Assembly (NCBI RefSeq): GCF_965225875.1
Contig: NZ_CBDDBS010000002.1
Span: forward strand, 1,240,001 to 1,304,000
Length of the DNA stretch: 64,000 bases
From: Haliscomenobacter sp965225875
Lineage (GTDB): Bacteria > Bacteroidota > Bacteroidia > Chitinophagales > Saprospiraceae
Reading direction: 5' to 3'
Translations under genes and position numbers: made by a program
Notes under the pieces: generated by a model
What the model was told of the DNA's origin: nothing
The model's input: the letters and a program-made list of their open reading frames with translations, nothing else
Databases searched by the model: none
Part shown: positions 8,856 through 16,792 of the stretch, one piece after another
How positions within the stretch are numbered: position 1 is the first letter of the stretch
Layout of the letters: every line of letters starts with the position of its first letter

Positions 8856-8993
8856 ATTGAGATTTTTTTGTGAAGGTTTGTACTAATAACGTCGAATTTC
8901 AATTGCAATACGCAGTATTAAAACATTTAACATCCGTTAAAAAATCGTTGATTCGCAATAAAATAAAAAGGCTTTGAATAAGCTAATGAACGG

Positions 8994-9794
8994 TTATATC
9001 AACATATGCTCTAGGGCATACTTGATCAATTCAGCCGAACTTTTGCAACCAGTTTTGGCTAACATATTCTGGCGGTGGGTATTGACGGTGTGAAAAGAAA
9101 TGCCCAAATTAACTGCAATTTGTTTGCTAGTCAAGCCTTCGGCTAGTCCACTGATGATTTGGCGTTCACGGACGGTAAGCGATCCGTTTACTTCTAGTTG
9201 TAAACCCAGTTGCTTGGGTGAAAAACATTTGAACTGCTGATTGCCTTGCTCATCAATGATCAAAATGGTGAACACGAGGTCGTTCCTTGCTTTGAGATGC
9301 GAAACGTCCGTGATAAACGAAAAACAATATTCGGGTATACCCTCGGCATTGGTATAGATGCTATCCTGTTGAATAACCGGGACCAATTTTCCAGTTTTGT
9401 GCAAAATATTGAAGTAAAAACTGAACTTGACTTGATTGTGCCTTTCGGAGGGTATAGTACTTAAAAAGTTGATGCAAAATTGGGAGAAACTCAACAGAAT
9501 CGGGCTATCTTCAGATGGAATCAACACCCGGTGTATTTCCATAAGGGATTTTCCTATGAATTGTTCTTTCGCTTGGCCGGTCATTTGCTCCAAATTGCCT
9601 TGGAGATGCTTTATTTTAAGCGTAGGGGTTCCTTCTATAACCGCGAAAAAGTACTGCCCAGTACAAAAAATTATATCGGGGTTGAAATATCTTTTTAACA
9701 CCCCGGCTAATTCCTCATCTTTTGCCAATTCAGCACGACTCTGCCAATAGTCCCACCAGCGTTGAGGCACGTCAGGCATATTGTTGGTTTCCAT
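8994..9794 (-). CDS. PAS-like sensor with LuxR-type HTH
   Basis: A 266-residue cytoplasmic regulator. Residues about 30-190 form a PAS-like sensor region (ICFTGQYFFAVIEG-type start, ending in a YCFSFITDVSHLK strand), and residues about 200-266 are a GerE/LuxR HTH: LTVRERQIISGLAEG, SKQIAVNLGISFHTVNTHRQN, then the dimerisation helix. The ATG at 9794 is chosen because the upstream extension to 9956 is compositionally unlike coding sequence. No receiver domain is present, so it probably senses a ligand or redox state directly. Targets are unknown; the NTF2-like genes lie on the opposite side of a 435-bp gap. Confidence 0.75.
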   Translation of the reverse strand: METNNMPDVPQRWWDYWQSRAELAKDEELAGVLKRYFNPDIIFCTGQYFFAVIEGTPTLKIKHLQGNLEQMTGQAKEQFIGKSLMEIHRVLIPSEDSPILLSFSQFCINFLSTIPSERHNQVKFSFYFNILHKTGKLVPVIQQDSIYTNAEGIPEYCFSFITDVSHLKARNDLVFTILIIDEQGNQQFKCFSPKQLGLQLEVNGSLTVRERQIISGLAEGLTSKQIAVNLGISFHTVNTHRQNMLAKTGCKSSAELIKYALEHMLI

Positions 9795-10229
9795 AGCTTT
9801 AGCTTTGTAATTGGTATTTAGTTGTTTTGCAAAGAGAGTTGATTGCCTGAACTTACAGAAGCAATTTAATGAAAAATCAGTATTGCCGAACCAGACTGAG
9901 CATGATACTTTTGTAAAAAAGTTTTCTAGACGCTTGCGCTGGCAATAATTTGGCACTTAAGGGTTTGTTCGGACACGATTAAATCCTTTTGCTGGCGATA
10001 CCCAGGCAATACAGCCAACTTCATTTACAGATTCGTGTACTTTCTCCTCGTTTGCTCAACAAACCCACCCACTTGGTAGCCCGACAGGCCCAACGGCTCA
10101 ATATAGCTTTTTGGGGCTTTCCAAGTTCAATAGCTTTAGTGAAACAAAGCAATCGCTTTAACTCGATGATCGGCAAGGTTTTTTATTTTTTCTATTGAAT
10201 ACCAATTAATTACAAAAACCAATCAACTT
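9795..10229. other. 435-bp intergenic stretch with a promoter-like site
   Basis: No convincing gene. On the plus strand, TTG at 9883-9885, a 20-nt spacer and TACTTTTG at 9906-9913 match the Bacteroidota promoter pattern (TTG-N19-21-TAnnTTTG) and point towards the NTF2-like genes, about 310 nt away. A 69-codon frame at 9989-10198 lacks a good start codon and has no recognisable content. Confidence 0.35.
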
Positions 10230-10706
10230 ATGAAATACTTACTCATTTCCTTCTTTGTAGCAACCAGCGCCCTCAACACAATCGGCCAGACAAATACGGT
10301 TGTTGCACAAAATACAACTTCGTCCAACAACGAAACCATTGAAAAAGAAATCCGCAAACTCGAGCAGGATCAGGTGGATTACCTGCTACGCGGTGATCTG
10401 GACGCGATGGAAAAAAACTGGGATGCTGACCATACGGTCAACAATCCATTCAATCAGATCGTGAAAGCCAGCGAAGGTACTATTCGGCAAGGCTTGCTTA
10501 CCTATTCCTCGTTTGTCCGCGATGTACAAAAAGTCATCATCCATGGCAACACGGTTCTCGTCATGGGAACGGAATCGGTGGTACCTAAAGGTAATTCGCC
10601 CGATGCAGGAAAGACGATTCAGCGTCGGTTTACCAATGTATGGATGAAAAAAAACGACAAGTGGCTCCTGATTGGGCGGCACGCCAACACCGTATGCGAA
10701 AAATAG
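10230..10706 (+). CDS. Secreted NTF2-like (DUF4440) protein, copy 1
   Basis: A 158-residue exported protein of the SnoaL/NTF2-like fold (DUF4440). A signal peptide (MKYLLISFFVATS, cleavage after IGQ) precedes the domain, which runs from EKEIRKLEQDQVDYLLRGDLDAMEKNWDA to the closing strand KNDKWLLIGRHANTV. Typical family features are the conserved W/D in the second helix and RRFTNVWMKKN before the last strand. Many such proteins have no known activity; some are small-molecule isomerases or cyclases. First of three tandem paralogues, and its leader is nearly identical to that of the next gene. Confidence 0.72.
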   Translation: MKYLLISFFVATSALNTIGQTNTVVAQNTTSSNNETIEKEIRKLEQDQVDYLLRGDLDAMEKNWDADHTVNNPFNQIVKASEGTIRQGLLTYSSFVRDVQKVIIHGNTVLVMGTESVVPKGNSPDAGKTIQRRFTNVWMKKNDKWLLIGRHANTVCEK

Positions 10707-10752
10707 ATTGCTATTTCTTTTAAGGATTTTAAATTTGACAACTTCTCAACTT

Positions 10753-11229
10753 ATGAAATACTTACTAATTTCTTTCTTTATGGCAACCAGCGTGCTAAAC
10801 GCAATTGGCCAGACCGGCGACGAACAAGCCATTAAAGCCCTTGGAACTGCCTGGCAGGATGCCTGGAACCGGCACGATATGGACGCACTGACCGATCTGT
10901 TGGCCGAAGACGTCGATTTCGTTACAGTTTTAGGACCCAGAGGCTGGCTGAAAGGAAAAGCCATCTTCAAGGAAGCGCATACCGCGATGCATAAGAGTTT
11001 GTTCACCGAAAGCGTGTGGACAACCAGAGCAACACACGTAAAGTTTATCCGGCCCGATCTGGCCACTGCACGGGTGGAATGGGAAACAACGGGCGACAAA
11101 GTCCGGCATATAAAACATGGTACACCACGATTTGGCATCTTCACCTGGGTGCTGGAGAAACAAAACGGTAAATGGTTGATTATTGCGTCTCAGAATACCG
11201 AAATTATACCGCCGTTGCCGGGGCAGTAA
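10753..11229 (+). CDS. Secreted SgcJ/EcaC-type NTF2-like protein, copy 2
   Basis: A 158-residue paralogue of the preceding gene. The leader MKYLLISFFMATS-VLNAIGQT differs from copy 1 at only a few positions, whereas the mature domains are clearly diverged. The domain has the SgcJ/EcaC hallmarks AIKALGTAWQDAWNRHDMDAL, LLAEDVDFV and LEKQNGKWLIIASQNT. ATG 10753 is chosen because it supplies the signal peptide; the upstream in-frame region overlaps copy 1. Gap to copy 1 is 46 bp, so the genes are probably co-transcribed. Function unknown. Confidence 0.75.
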   Translation: MKYLLISFFMATSVLNAIGQTGDEQAIKALGTAWQDAWNRHDMDALTDLLAEDVDFVTVLGPRGWLKGKAIFKEAHTAMHKSLFTESVWTTRATHVKFIRPDLATARVEWETTGDKVRHIKHGTPRFGIFTWVLEKQNGKWLIIASQNTEIIPPLPGQ

Positions 11230-11284
11230 AAAGTTATTGAGTGAGCGTACTTTTTTTCCATTATCCATCTAATGTAACAGGTTT

Positions 11285-11806
11285 ATGCAACTAACTTTTT
11301 GCAAGAAATATATTTTCATTTTTCTGGCTTTGCTTTCAGCAGCGGCAAAGGCACAAAATAACGAAGACACAACGGCTATCAAGGAAATTCTACGTGAAGA
11401 AGTCTTTTCGTGGAACAACGGAGATGCCGTCACTTACTCGCAACGGTTTGCCGAGAACGGCACGTTCACCAACATTCTGGGCATGTTCTTCACCGGACAC
11501 CAAGCATTTCTGGACAGACACGTAGAAATTTTCAAAGGGAAATTTCACAAAACAACATTGAGTCAAAACATAGTGTCGCTGCGGTTTGTGCGTCCGGATG
11601 TTGCCATAGTGGAGACGCTTACGTGGATCACCGGATTTTCGAAGGAGGGTGCGCCGCCAGGAACCCATCTGGACACTAAAGGCCGACTGTGTACCCGGCT
11701 CTTGCAAGTGATGGTAAAAAACAAAGACGGCTGGAAAATCACAGTGTATCACAATGTAGATGTAAAACCCGGAACAGTTGTTCCAGATGTCAAGGCCGGT
11801 CAATGA
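11285..11806 (+). CDS. Secreted SgcJ/EcaC-type NTF2-like protein, copy 3
   Basis: A third NTF2-like exported protein of 173 residues. It has a different signal peptide (CKKYIFIFLALLSAAAKAQ) and the domain DTTAIKEILREEVFSWNNGDAVTYSQRF ... MVKNKDGWKITVYHNVDVKPG. The sequence is close enough to copy 2 to suggest an ancient tandem expansion. A Gly/Pro-rich loop (GAPPGTHLDTKGRLCTRLL) covers the position of the usual cavity-lining strand. 55 bp from copy 2; likely last gene of the operon. Confidence 0.72.
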   Translation: MQLTFCKKYIFIFLALLSAAAKAQNNEDTTAIKEILREEVFSWNNGDAVTYSQRFAENGTFTNILGMFFTGHQAFLDRHVEIFKGKFHKTTLSQNIVSLRFVRPDVAIVETLTWITGFSKEGAPPGTHLDTKGRLCTRLLQVMVKNKDGWKITVYHNVDVKPGTVVPDVKAGQ

Positions 11807-12130
11807 AAATCCCAAGAAGTGGTAGTGCTCCTTTAAGGCTATAAAAAGTTGAAGCTATTTGGGAGCTGACCGACTAATTTTCCAGTATGGAAGTAAAGGA
11901 AAAAATAATGCCAATCGTGTTGAAAATACCCGTAAAATAAAAATACCCGGAGGGGATAACTCCGGGCATCACCAGATATTCGTATATCTGAAGGGCAACT
12001 GTAAAGTACAAATGTACACCCTTATTTTTTTAAATGCAATCCCTTTTTCAAAAGGAACGGTAGTTTTTTTTCGGTAAACGGTGCAATTCTGTCAATCTAC
12101 GGTCAAAAAACTACCTTTGCTTAGATTTTG
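11807..12130. other. 324-bp non-coding gap between convergent transcripts
   Basis: It contains no credible gene: a 72-codon frame at 11859-12077 has non-protein-like composition. It holds the putative sdh terminator (11935-11967) and an imperfect hairpin at 12059-12115 (GGTAGTTTTTT / AAAAAACTACC), about 15 nt behind the sdhB stop codon on the minus strand. Confidence 0.5.
11935..11967 (-). terminator. Intrinsic terminator of the sdh operon
   Basis: Read on the minus strand: CCCGGAG, a 7-nt loop, CTCCGGG, then TATTTTTATTTT. The perfect 7-bp GC stem plus U-rich tail lies about 165 nt downstream of the sdhB stop codon. Confidence 0.65.
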
Positions 12131-12919
12131 CTATCCTGCACCGCCGCCTTTTTCCTCTTTTTCATCATAAGCAAAAGCTGCTGAGATGTATTCGCGGTTG
12201 AGGCGGGCGATGTTTTCTACCGAAATTTCCTTTGGGCACTCTGCTTCACAAGCTGTTACGTTGGAGCAGTTGCCAAAGCCTTCCAAGTCCATTTGTTTCA
12301 CCATGGCCAGGGCACGGCGTTTGGCCTCTACCTTACCTTGTGGCAACAAGGCCAGGTGGGATACCTTAGCACTCACAAACAACATGGCCGAGGCATTCGG
12401 ACAAGCAGCTACACAAGCACCACAACCGATACAGGCCGCTGCATCAAATGAAGCCGTTGCAGATTCTTTGGAGACCGGAATGGCGTTGGCATCTTGAGCC
12501 TGGCCAGTATTGACCGATACAAAGCCGCCTGCCTGGATGATGCGGTCAAAAGCGGCGCGATCAACGACCAGGTCTTTGATGACCGGGAAAGACTTCGCAC
12601 GGAAAGGCTCCACGGTTACAGTGTCTCCGTCGCGGAAGAAACGCATGTGCAGTTGGCAGGTGGTCGTTCCTGAGTTAGGTCCGTGAGGATGGCCGTTGAT
12701 GACCATTGAACAGGTACCACAAATGCCTTCACGGCAGTCGTGTTCAAATGCTACGGGTTCTTCGCGCTGGGCAATGAGTTTTTCATTGAGCACGTCCAAC
12801 ATTTCCAAAAAGGACATGTGCTCGCTGACGTTGTCCAGTTCATAAGTGACGAATTCTCCTTTTTTAGAGAATTTGCCGCCCTGGCGCCATATTTTAAGTT
12901 TTAAATGCATGTTTTCCAT
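12131..12919 (-). CDS. sdhB: Succinate dehydrogenase iron-sulfur subunit
   Basis: The electron-transfer subunit of complex II, carrying electrons from the SdhA flavin to the membrane cytochrome b. The N-terminal ferredoxin domain has the [2Fe-2S] ligands in CREGICGTCSM with a further Cys in TTTCQLHM. The C-terminal domain has CIGCGACVAACPN and CSNVTACEAECPKEI for the [4Fe-4S] and [3Fe-4S] clusters. 262 residues from ATG 12919, normal for the B-type (fumarate reductase-like) enzymes of Bacteroidota. It is the last gene of sdhC-sdhA-sdhB; the 168-bp gap to sdhA is unusually long and holds two palindromes and a repeat tract. Confidence 0.95.
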   Translation of the reverse strand: MENMHLKLKIWRQGGKFSKKGEFVTYELDNVSEHMSFLEMLDVLNEKLIAQREEPVAFEHDCREGICGTCSMVINGHPHGPNSGTTTCQLHMRFFRDGDTVTVEPFRAKSFPVIKDLVVDRAAFDRIIQAGGFVSVNTGQAQDANAIPVSKESATASFDAAACIGCGACVAACPNASAMLFVSAKVSHLALLPQGKVEAKRRALAMVKQMDLEGFGNCSNVTACEAECPKEISVENIARLNREYISAAFAYDEKEEKGGGAG

Positions 12920-12950
12920 TGGAATATCTTTTTGTCGCCCTCCCGCATGT

Positions 12951-13010
12951 CCCACGAATAAATTCGTGGGGTGGGGCGAGGTGGTGGCCTCCCACGGATA
13001 AATCCGTGGG
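12951..13010. repeat. Twin 9-bp hairpins in the sdhA-sdhB spacer
   Basis: Two near-identical palindromes, CCCACGAAT-AA-ATTCGTGGG (12951-12970) and CCCACGGAT-AA-ATCCGTGGG (12991-13010), separated by 20 G-rich bases. The two differ by an A-T to G-C pair in both arms, a compensatory change, so the pairing seems to be maintained. Confidence 0.7.
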
Positions 13011-13063
13011 TTGGCTTAGGTTAAAGACAAAAGGAGGATATTGAGTTATATCATTCTAAACCT

Positions 13064-13091
13064 CTCAACTCCTCAACCTTCTCAACTTTAC
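13064..13091 (-). repeat. Single-arm GTTGAG tandem tract at the sdhA stop
   Basis: On the minus strand the sdhA stop codon runs directly into AAGTTGAG-type units (TAAAGTTGAG, AAGGTTGAG, GAGTTGAG). These are the same 8-mer units that build the arms of the hairpins at 37045 and 55093, but here no opposing arm is present. Confidence 0.65.
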
Positions 13092-15091
13092 TTGTAGCTT
13101 CTGCTCTTGAGCTCTACATTTTCAAAGACCAATTCTTCTTTGTGCAGCACGGGATCGGAATCCCAGCCATTGTAGGCCCAGGCAGCAACGTAAGCGAAGT
13201 TGGCATCGTCGCGCAGGGCTTCCCCTTCCTCGGTTTGGTGTTCCTCGCGGAAGTGGCCGCCGCAGGATTCCTCGCGGTTGAGAGCATCGATGACCATCAG
13301 TTCACCCATTTCGAAGAAGTCGGCTACCCGCAGGGCTTTTTCCAGTTCTGGATTGTAATCCCCGGTAGCGCTACCTGGCACAAAAACGTCTTTGTAGAAC
13401 TCTTCGCGCAGCTCCTGGATTTGGCGACGGGCAGCGGTCAGGCCTTCGGCATTGCGCGCCATTCCACACTTTTCCCACATGATTTTGCCCAGGCGGCGGT
13501 GGAAACTTTCTACCGATTGTTTGCCTTGTACGTCCATCAATTTGTCGATGCGGCCTTTTACGTCTGCTTCAGCCTGCAAAAATTCTGATGAATTAGGATC
13601 AAACCTTGGCGTACGAATGTCGTTGGACAGGAAGTTACCAATGGTATAAGGCAATACAAAGTAGCCGTCAGCCAAGCCTTGCATCAAGGCGGAGGCACCA
13701 AGGCGGTTCGCACCGTGATCGGAGAAGTTGCACTCGCCCGCTGCAAACAAGCCCGGGATATTGGTTTCCAGGTTATAATCTACCCACAAGCCACCCATGG
13801 TGTAGTGCACTGCGGGGTAAATTTTCATCGGCATTTTGTACGGATTCTCGCCAGTAATCTTTTCATACATGGCGAAGAGGTTGCCGTATTTTTCTTCCAC
13901 CACATTTTCACCCAATTCGATCACGGTTTTGTGATCAGCATTGTGGAGACCCATCACGTTGGCCTTGGAGCGACCGTAACGTTCGATGGCAGCGGAGAAA
14001 TCCAGGTAAACGGCCAAGCCAGTAGGTGCAACCCCCAAACCTTCGTCGCAAGCAACTTTGGCTGCGCGGGAAGCTACGTCCCGAGGTACGAGGTTTCCAA
14101 AAGCTGGATAGCGGCGTTCGAGGAAGTAATCGCGGTCTTCTTCAGGGATGTCCAGGGCGTTTTTATGGCCAGAGCGGATCGCTGCCGCATCTTCCTGCTT
14201 TTTGGGTACCCAAACCCGACCATCGTTCCGCAACGACTCTGACATCAGGGTCAACTTGGATTGATAATCACCACTTACCGGAATACAAGTAGGGTGAATT
14301 TGAGTAAAACAAGGGTTCGCCATCAGCGCACCCCGACGCACCGAACGCCAGGCGGCTGTCACGTTACACATCATGGCGTTGGTAGACAAGTAGAATACGT
14401 TGCCGTAACCACCCGTTGCCAAAACCACCGCATGGGCAGCGTGGCGCTCCAACTCACCTGTGAGCAGGTTACGGGCAATGATGCCGCGGGCTTTGCCATC
14501 AACCAATACTACGTCAAGCATTTCGTGGCGGTTGTACATTTCCACAGAGCCCAGGGAAATCTGGCGCGACAATGACTGGTAAGCACCAATCAACAGCTGC
14601 TGTCCAGTTTGGCCACGGGCGTAAAAGGTACGGCTTACTTGAACCCCACCGAAAGAACGGTTGTCCAACAAACCACCGTATTCACGGGCAAAAGGAACAC
14701 CCTGTGCAACAGCCTGGTCGATGATACTGGCACTCACTTCGGCCAAACGGTAAACGTTGGCTTCGCGTGCCCGGTAATCTCCTCCTTTGATGGTATCGTA
14801 AAAGAGGCGGTAGGTACTATCGCCGTCGTTGCGGTAGTTTTTTGCCGCGTTGATCCCCCCTTGCGCCGCAATGGAGTGCGCCCGGCGTGGACTATCGTGA
14901 AAGGTGAAGCACTTGACGTTGTAACCCAGTTCGCCCAGCGAAGCCGCAGCCGCAGCACCCGCCAAACCTGAACCAACTACGATGATGTCAAGGCGTCTTT
15001 TATTGTTGGGAGCTACCAGTGGCATGGAAGCGCGGTACTTTGTCCACTTTTCCGTTAAATTTCCCGCTGGAACTTTACCATTAAGAGCCAT
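13088..15091 (-). CDS. sdhA: Succinate dehydrogenase flavoprotein subunit
   Basis: The catalytic subunit oxidising succinate to fumarate in the TCA cycle. The FAD-binding GxGxxG lies in DIIVVGSGLAGAAAAASLG (35-53), and the covalent-FAD histidine is H72 in RRAHSIAAQGG. The substrate-side region includes the HPTCIPVSGDY segment and the active-site loop with RLGASALMQGLADGYF. At 667 residues it has the length of the Bacteroidota/epsilon-type B-class enzymes, longer than E. coli SdhA. The N-terminal leader before the Rossmann fold lacks a signal peptide, as expected for the cytoplasmic face. It lies 111 bp downstream of sdhC. Confidence 0.96.
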   Translation of the reverse strand: MALNGKVPAGNLTEKWTKYRASMPLVAPNNKRRLDIIVVGSGLAGAAAAASLGELGYNVKCFTFHDSPRRAHSIAAQGGINAAKNYRNDGDSTYRLFYDTIKGGDYRAREANVYRLAEVSASIIDQAVAQGVPFAREYGGLLDNRSFGGVQVSRTFYARGQTGQQLLIGAYQSLSRQISLGSVEMYNRHEMLDVVLVDGKARGIIARNLLTGELERHAAHAVVLATGGYGNVFYLSTNAMMCNVTAAWRSVRRGALMANPCFTQIHPTCIPVSGDYQSKLTLMSESLRNDGRVWVPKKQEDAAAIRSGHKNALDIPEEDRDYFLERRYPAFGNLVPRDVASRAAKVACDEGLGVAPTGLAVYLDFSAAIERYGRSKANVMGLHNADHKTVIELGENVVEEKYGNLFAMYEKITGENPYKMPMKIYPAVHYTMGGLWVDYNLETNIPGLFAAGECNFSDHGANRLGASALMQGLADGYFVLPYTIGNFLSNDIRTPRFDPNSSEFLQAEADVKGRIDKLMDVQGKQSVESFHRRLGKIMWEKCGMARNAEGLTAARRQIQELREEFYKDVFVPGSATGDYNPELEKALRVADFFEMGELMVIDALNREESCGGHFREEHQTEEGEALRDDANFAYVAAWAYNGWDSDPVLHKEELVFENVELKSRSYK

Positions 15092-15202
15092 GATGTATTA
15101 ATTTATATTGGAAAAATTCAGTTCAAAAACATTCCAGGTGATGATGAAATTTTGAGTTCCGTAAAGTCCCACACATTCACACCATCACATTCAAACCCGT
15201 TT

Positions 15203-15937
15203 TTACCACCATCCCATGGTGTCTCCGTATACATAAATGGGAATGATCGCAAAACCTGCCGGAATCAAAATCGAATAGACTTGTCCCAATGCCTTGATGA
15301 AAGGTGTGTATTTGCTGTGGTTCAGACCCAATGTCTGGAAAGCACTTTGGAAACCATGCCATAGGTGAAAAGCAATGACAACCATGGAAACCACATAGAT
15401 GGCCACAAAAATCGGGTCAGCAAAAGCGACCATCACCGGCGTGTAGAGGTCTTTTACTACTTCACCACCATAAGAAGCCATCGGTACGTTGCCCAATTTC
15501 ATCTGCAGCCAAAATTGGTACATGTGCAAGAGGATAAATACCAGCAGAATGGTTCCTAACCAGCCCATCCTCGTAGCAGCACGGGCATTGGTACCTACAG
15601 CACGGGTAACTTTTACTGCGTAATTTTGCCCACGTGCGCTGGCGTTTTGTCTCCACAGGAGCAGACCTTGAATGGCATGCAATACAATGGACAGGTAAAG
15701 GGTGTAAGAAACCGTTTTAATGATTTTATTGTGCGTCATGAATTCCGCATAAAGATTAAAATCACGTCCACCATCATTGCTCATCAAGTACAAATTGCCT
15801 AATAGGTGAATGGGTAAAAAAGAAATCAGGAAAAGCCCCGTCAGCGCCATTAGTACTTTTTTACCAATGGAAGAAGTCAGGAACCCGCCAAACCAGCCCA
15901 GTCCTACTGGCGAAAGCGTGTTTGTCAGCCAACTCAT
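15203..15937 (-). CDS. sdhC: Succinate dehydrogenase cytochrome b558 subunit
   Basis: The single membrane anchor of complex II (TIGR02046-type b558 subunit), which passes electrons to menaquinone and binds two hemes. 244 residues from ATG 15937, with five hydrophobic helices: SSIGKKVLMALTGLFLISFL, TVSYTLYLSIVLHAIQG, WLGTILLVFILLHMYQFWL, FVAIYVVSMVVIAFHLWHG and VYSILIPAGFAIIPIY. Heme-ligand histidines are visible in PIHLLGN, LSIVLHAI, ILLHMYQF and FHLWHG. The upstream in-frame extension to 16066 runs into a repeat element and is unlikely. First gene of the operon. Confidence 0.93.
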   Translation of the reverse strand: MSWLTNTLSPVGLGWFGGFLTSSIGKKVLMALTGLFLISFLPIHLLGNLYLMSNDGGRDFNLYAEFMTHNKIIKTVSYTLYLSIVLHAIQGLLLWRQNASARGQNYAVKVTRAVGTNARAATRMGWLGTILLVFILLHMYQFWLQMKLGNVPMASYGGEVVKDLYTPVMVAFADPIFVAIYVVSMVVIAFHLWHGFQSAFQTLGLNHSKYTPFIKALGQVYSILIPAGFAIIPIYVYGDTMGWW

Positions 15938-16293
15938 GTGTTTTCGTTTTGTGTTTTGTGTATTTTTGCGGCGGCAACAACCAATGAAGATTTTCAAGTG
16001 TTGTGCCGTAATAGTGGGCGAAAATAAGCGTTCATTTTTTTTGAGCCAAAGGATTAGACGAAGCACTTGAAATGAACCGTTTGCTCATCTAATCCTTTGG
16101 CAAAATGAACACTTATTTTTTTATCGCCCCTAAAACATCTACAAAGCTATATATTTGAGGCAAGATGCACAAAAGTGAGTGACGCAAGTTACCCCATTGA
16201 CTTTAATTTTGAACGAGTCTAAATAATAGACACGCATTCAAAATGTTTAATTGTTTTTTTTGACTTTTGTCGCATCAACTCGCGATTTTTAAC
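15938..16293. other. 356-bp divergent intergenic region containing repeat copy 1
   Basis: Lies between divergent sdhC and the hypothetical-rnr pair. A third of it is the 117-bp hairpin element (16014-16130). TAATTTTG at 16204-16211 matches the -7 element, but no suitable -33 element lies at the right distance, so no promoter is called. Confidence 0.5.
16014..16130 (-). repeat. 117-bp palindromic MITE/REP-like element, copy 1
   Basis: The reverse complement of this segment matches 24732-24847 along its full length with only about a dozen substitutions. The outer arms carry GGGGCGATAAA and AAATAAGTGTTCATTTT, the inner arms GCCAAAGGATTAGAT and its complement. Mismatches in the inner stem relative to copy 2 leave G-U pairs rather than breaks. 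It has no coding capacity and lies between divergent genes. Confidence 0.8.
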
Positions 16294-16788
16294 ATGGCAG
16301 AAGAAATAAACATATCGCTTGCAGGTTTTCTGGAACAGTTTCCGGAAGTAAAATTGCCCATCACTTTGACCGATGAAAGTAGTCGCATTTTCAGTCAAAG
16401 CAATGAGCCTTTCCCGCAACGCATGATCGAGCAGTACCTGATCCCGCTTGAAGAAGATGAAGTGGATGAGTTCACCGAATTCGTTCCTTGTTTTCGCATC
16501 CCGGAAACCTACGATTTTCATGCGGTGGTGTACTGGGTTGCCCACTTGATGAACTACCAATTCATATTACTGACTGTGGGTAAAGATGCTCAGCTCATTG
16601 ACAAAAAAGTCATCGCTGGAACTTTCTACGACGGAAAAGCGTTGACTACCACCGTAGCTACAATTGATGAAGATTGGACGATTTTAATGGTGTCTGGACA
16701 ATCTACAAGTGACACCAACTATGACGCTTCCGGTACCCGCACTCAAAAACTAGAATTGCTGCCGGAAGGGCAGATTATAACCCTTTAA
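16294..16788 (+). CDS. Conserved hypothetical protein upstream of rnr
   Basis: A 164-residue soluble protein, no signal peptide, acidic, with two halves. The first (FPEVKLPITLTDESSRIFSQ ... EDEVDEFTEFVPCFRIP) looks alpha/beta; the second is beta-rich (FILLTVGKDAQLIDKKVIAG, TTVATIDEDWTILMVSG). No domain recognised. The gap to rnr is 4 bp, so the two are almost certainly translated from one mRNA, which hints at RNA metabolism but does not show it. ATG 16294 is chosen over an upstream TTG. Confidence 0.7.
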   Translation: MAEEINISLAGFLEQFPEVKLPITLTDESSRIFSQSNEPFPQRMIEQYLIPLEEDEVDEFTEFVPCFRIPETYDFHAVVYWVAHLMNYQFILLTVGKDAQLIDKKVIAGTFYDGKALTTTVATIDEDWTILMVSGQSTSDTNYDASGTRTQKLELLPEGQIITL

Positions 16789-16792
16789 CCAA

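Noticed and set aside
9989..10198. 69-codon frame upstream of the NTF2-like genes
   Set aside because: Starts with TTG, no ribosome site or recognisable domain, and its translation looks random; kept only as a note in the non-coding stretch.
11859..12077. 72-codon frame between the NTF2-like genes and sdhB
   Set aside because: Low-complexity, no homology-like features, and it overlaps the hairpin terminator of the sdh operon.
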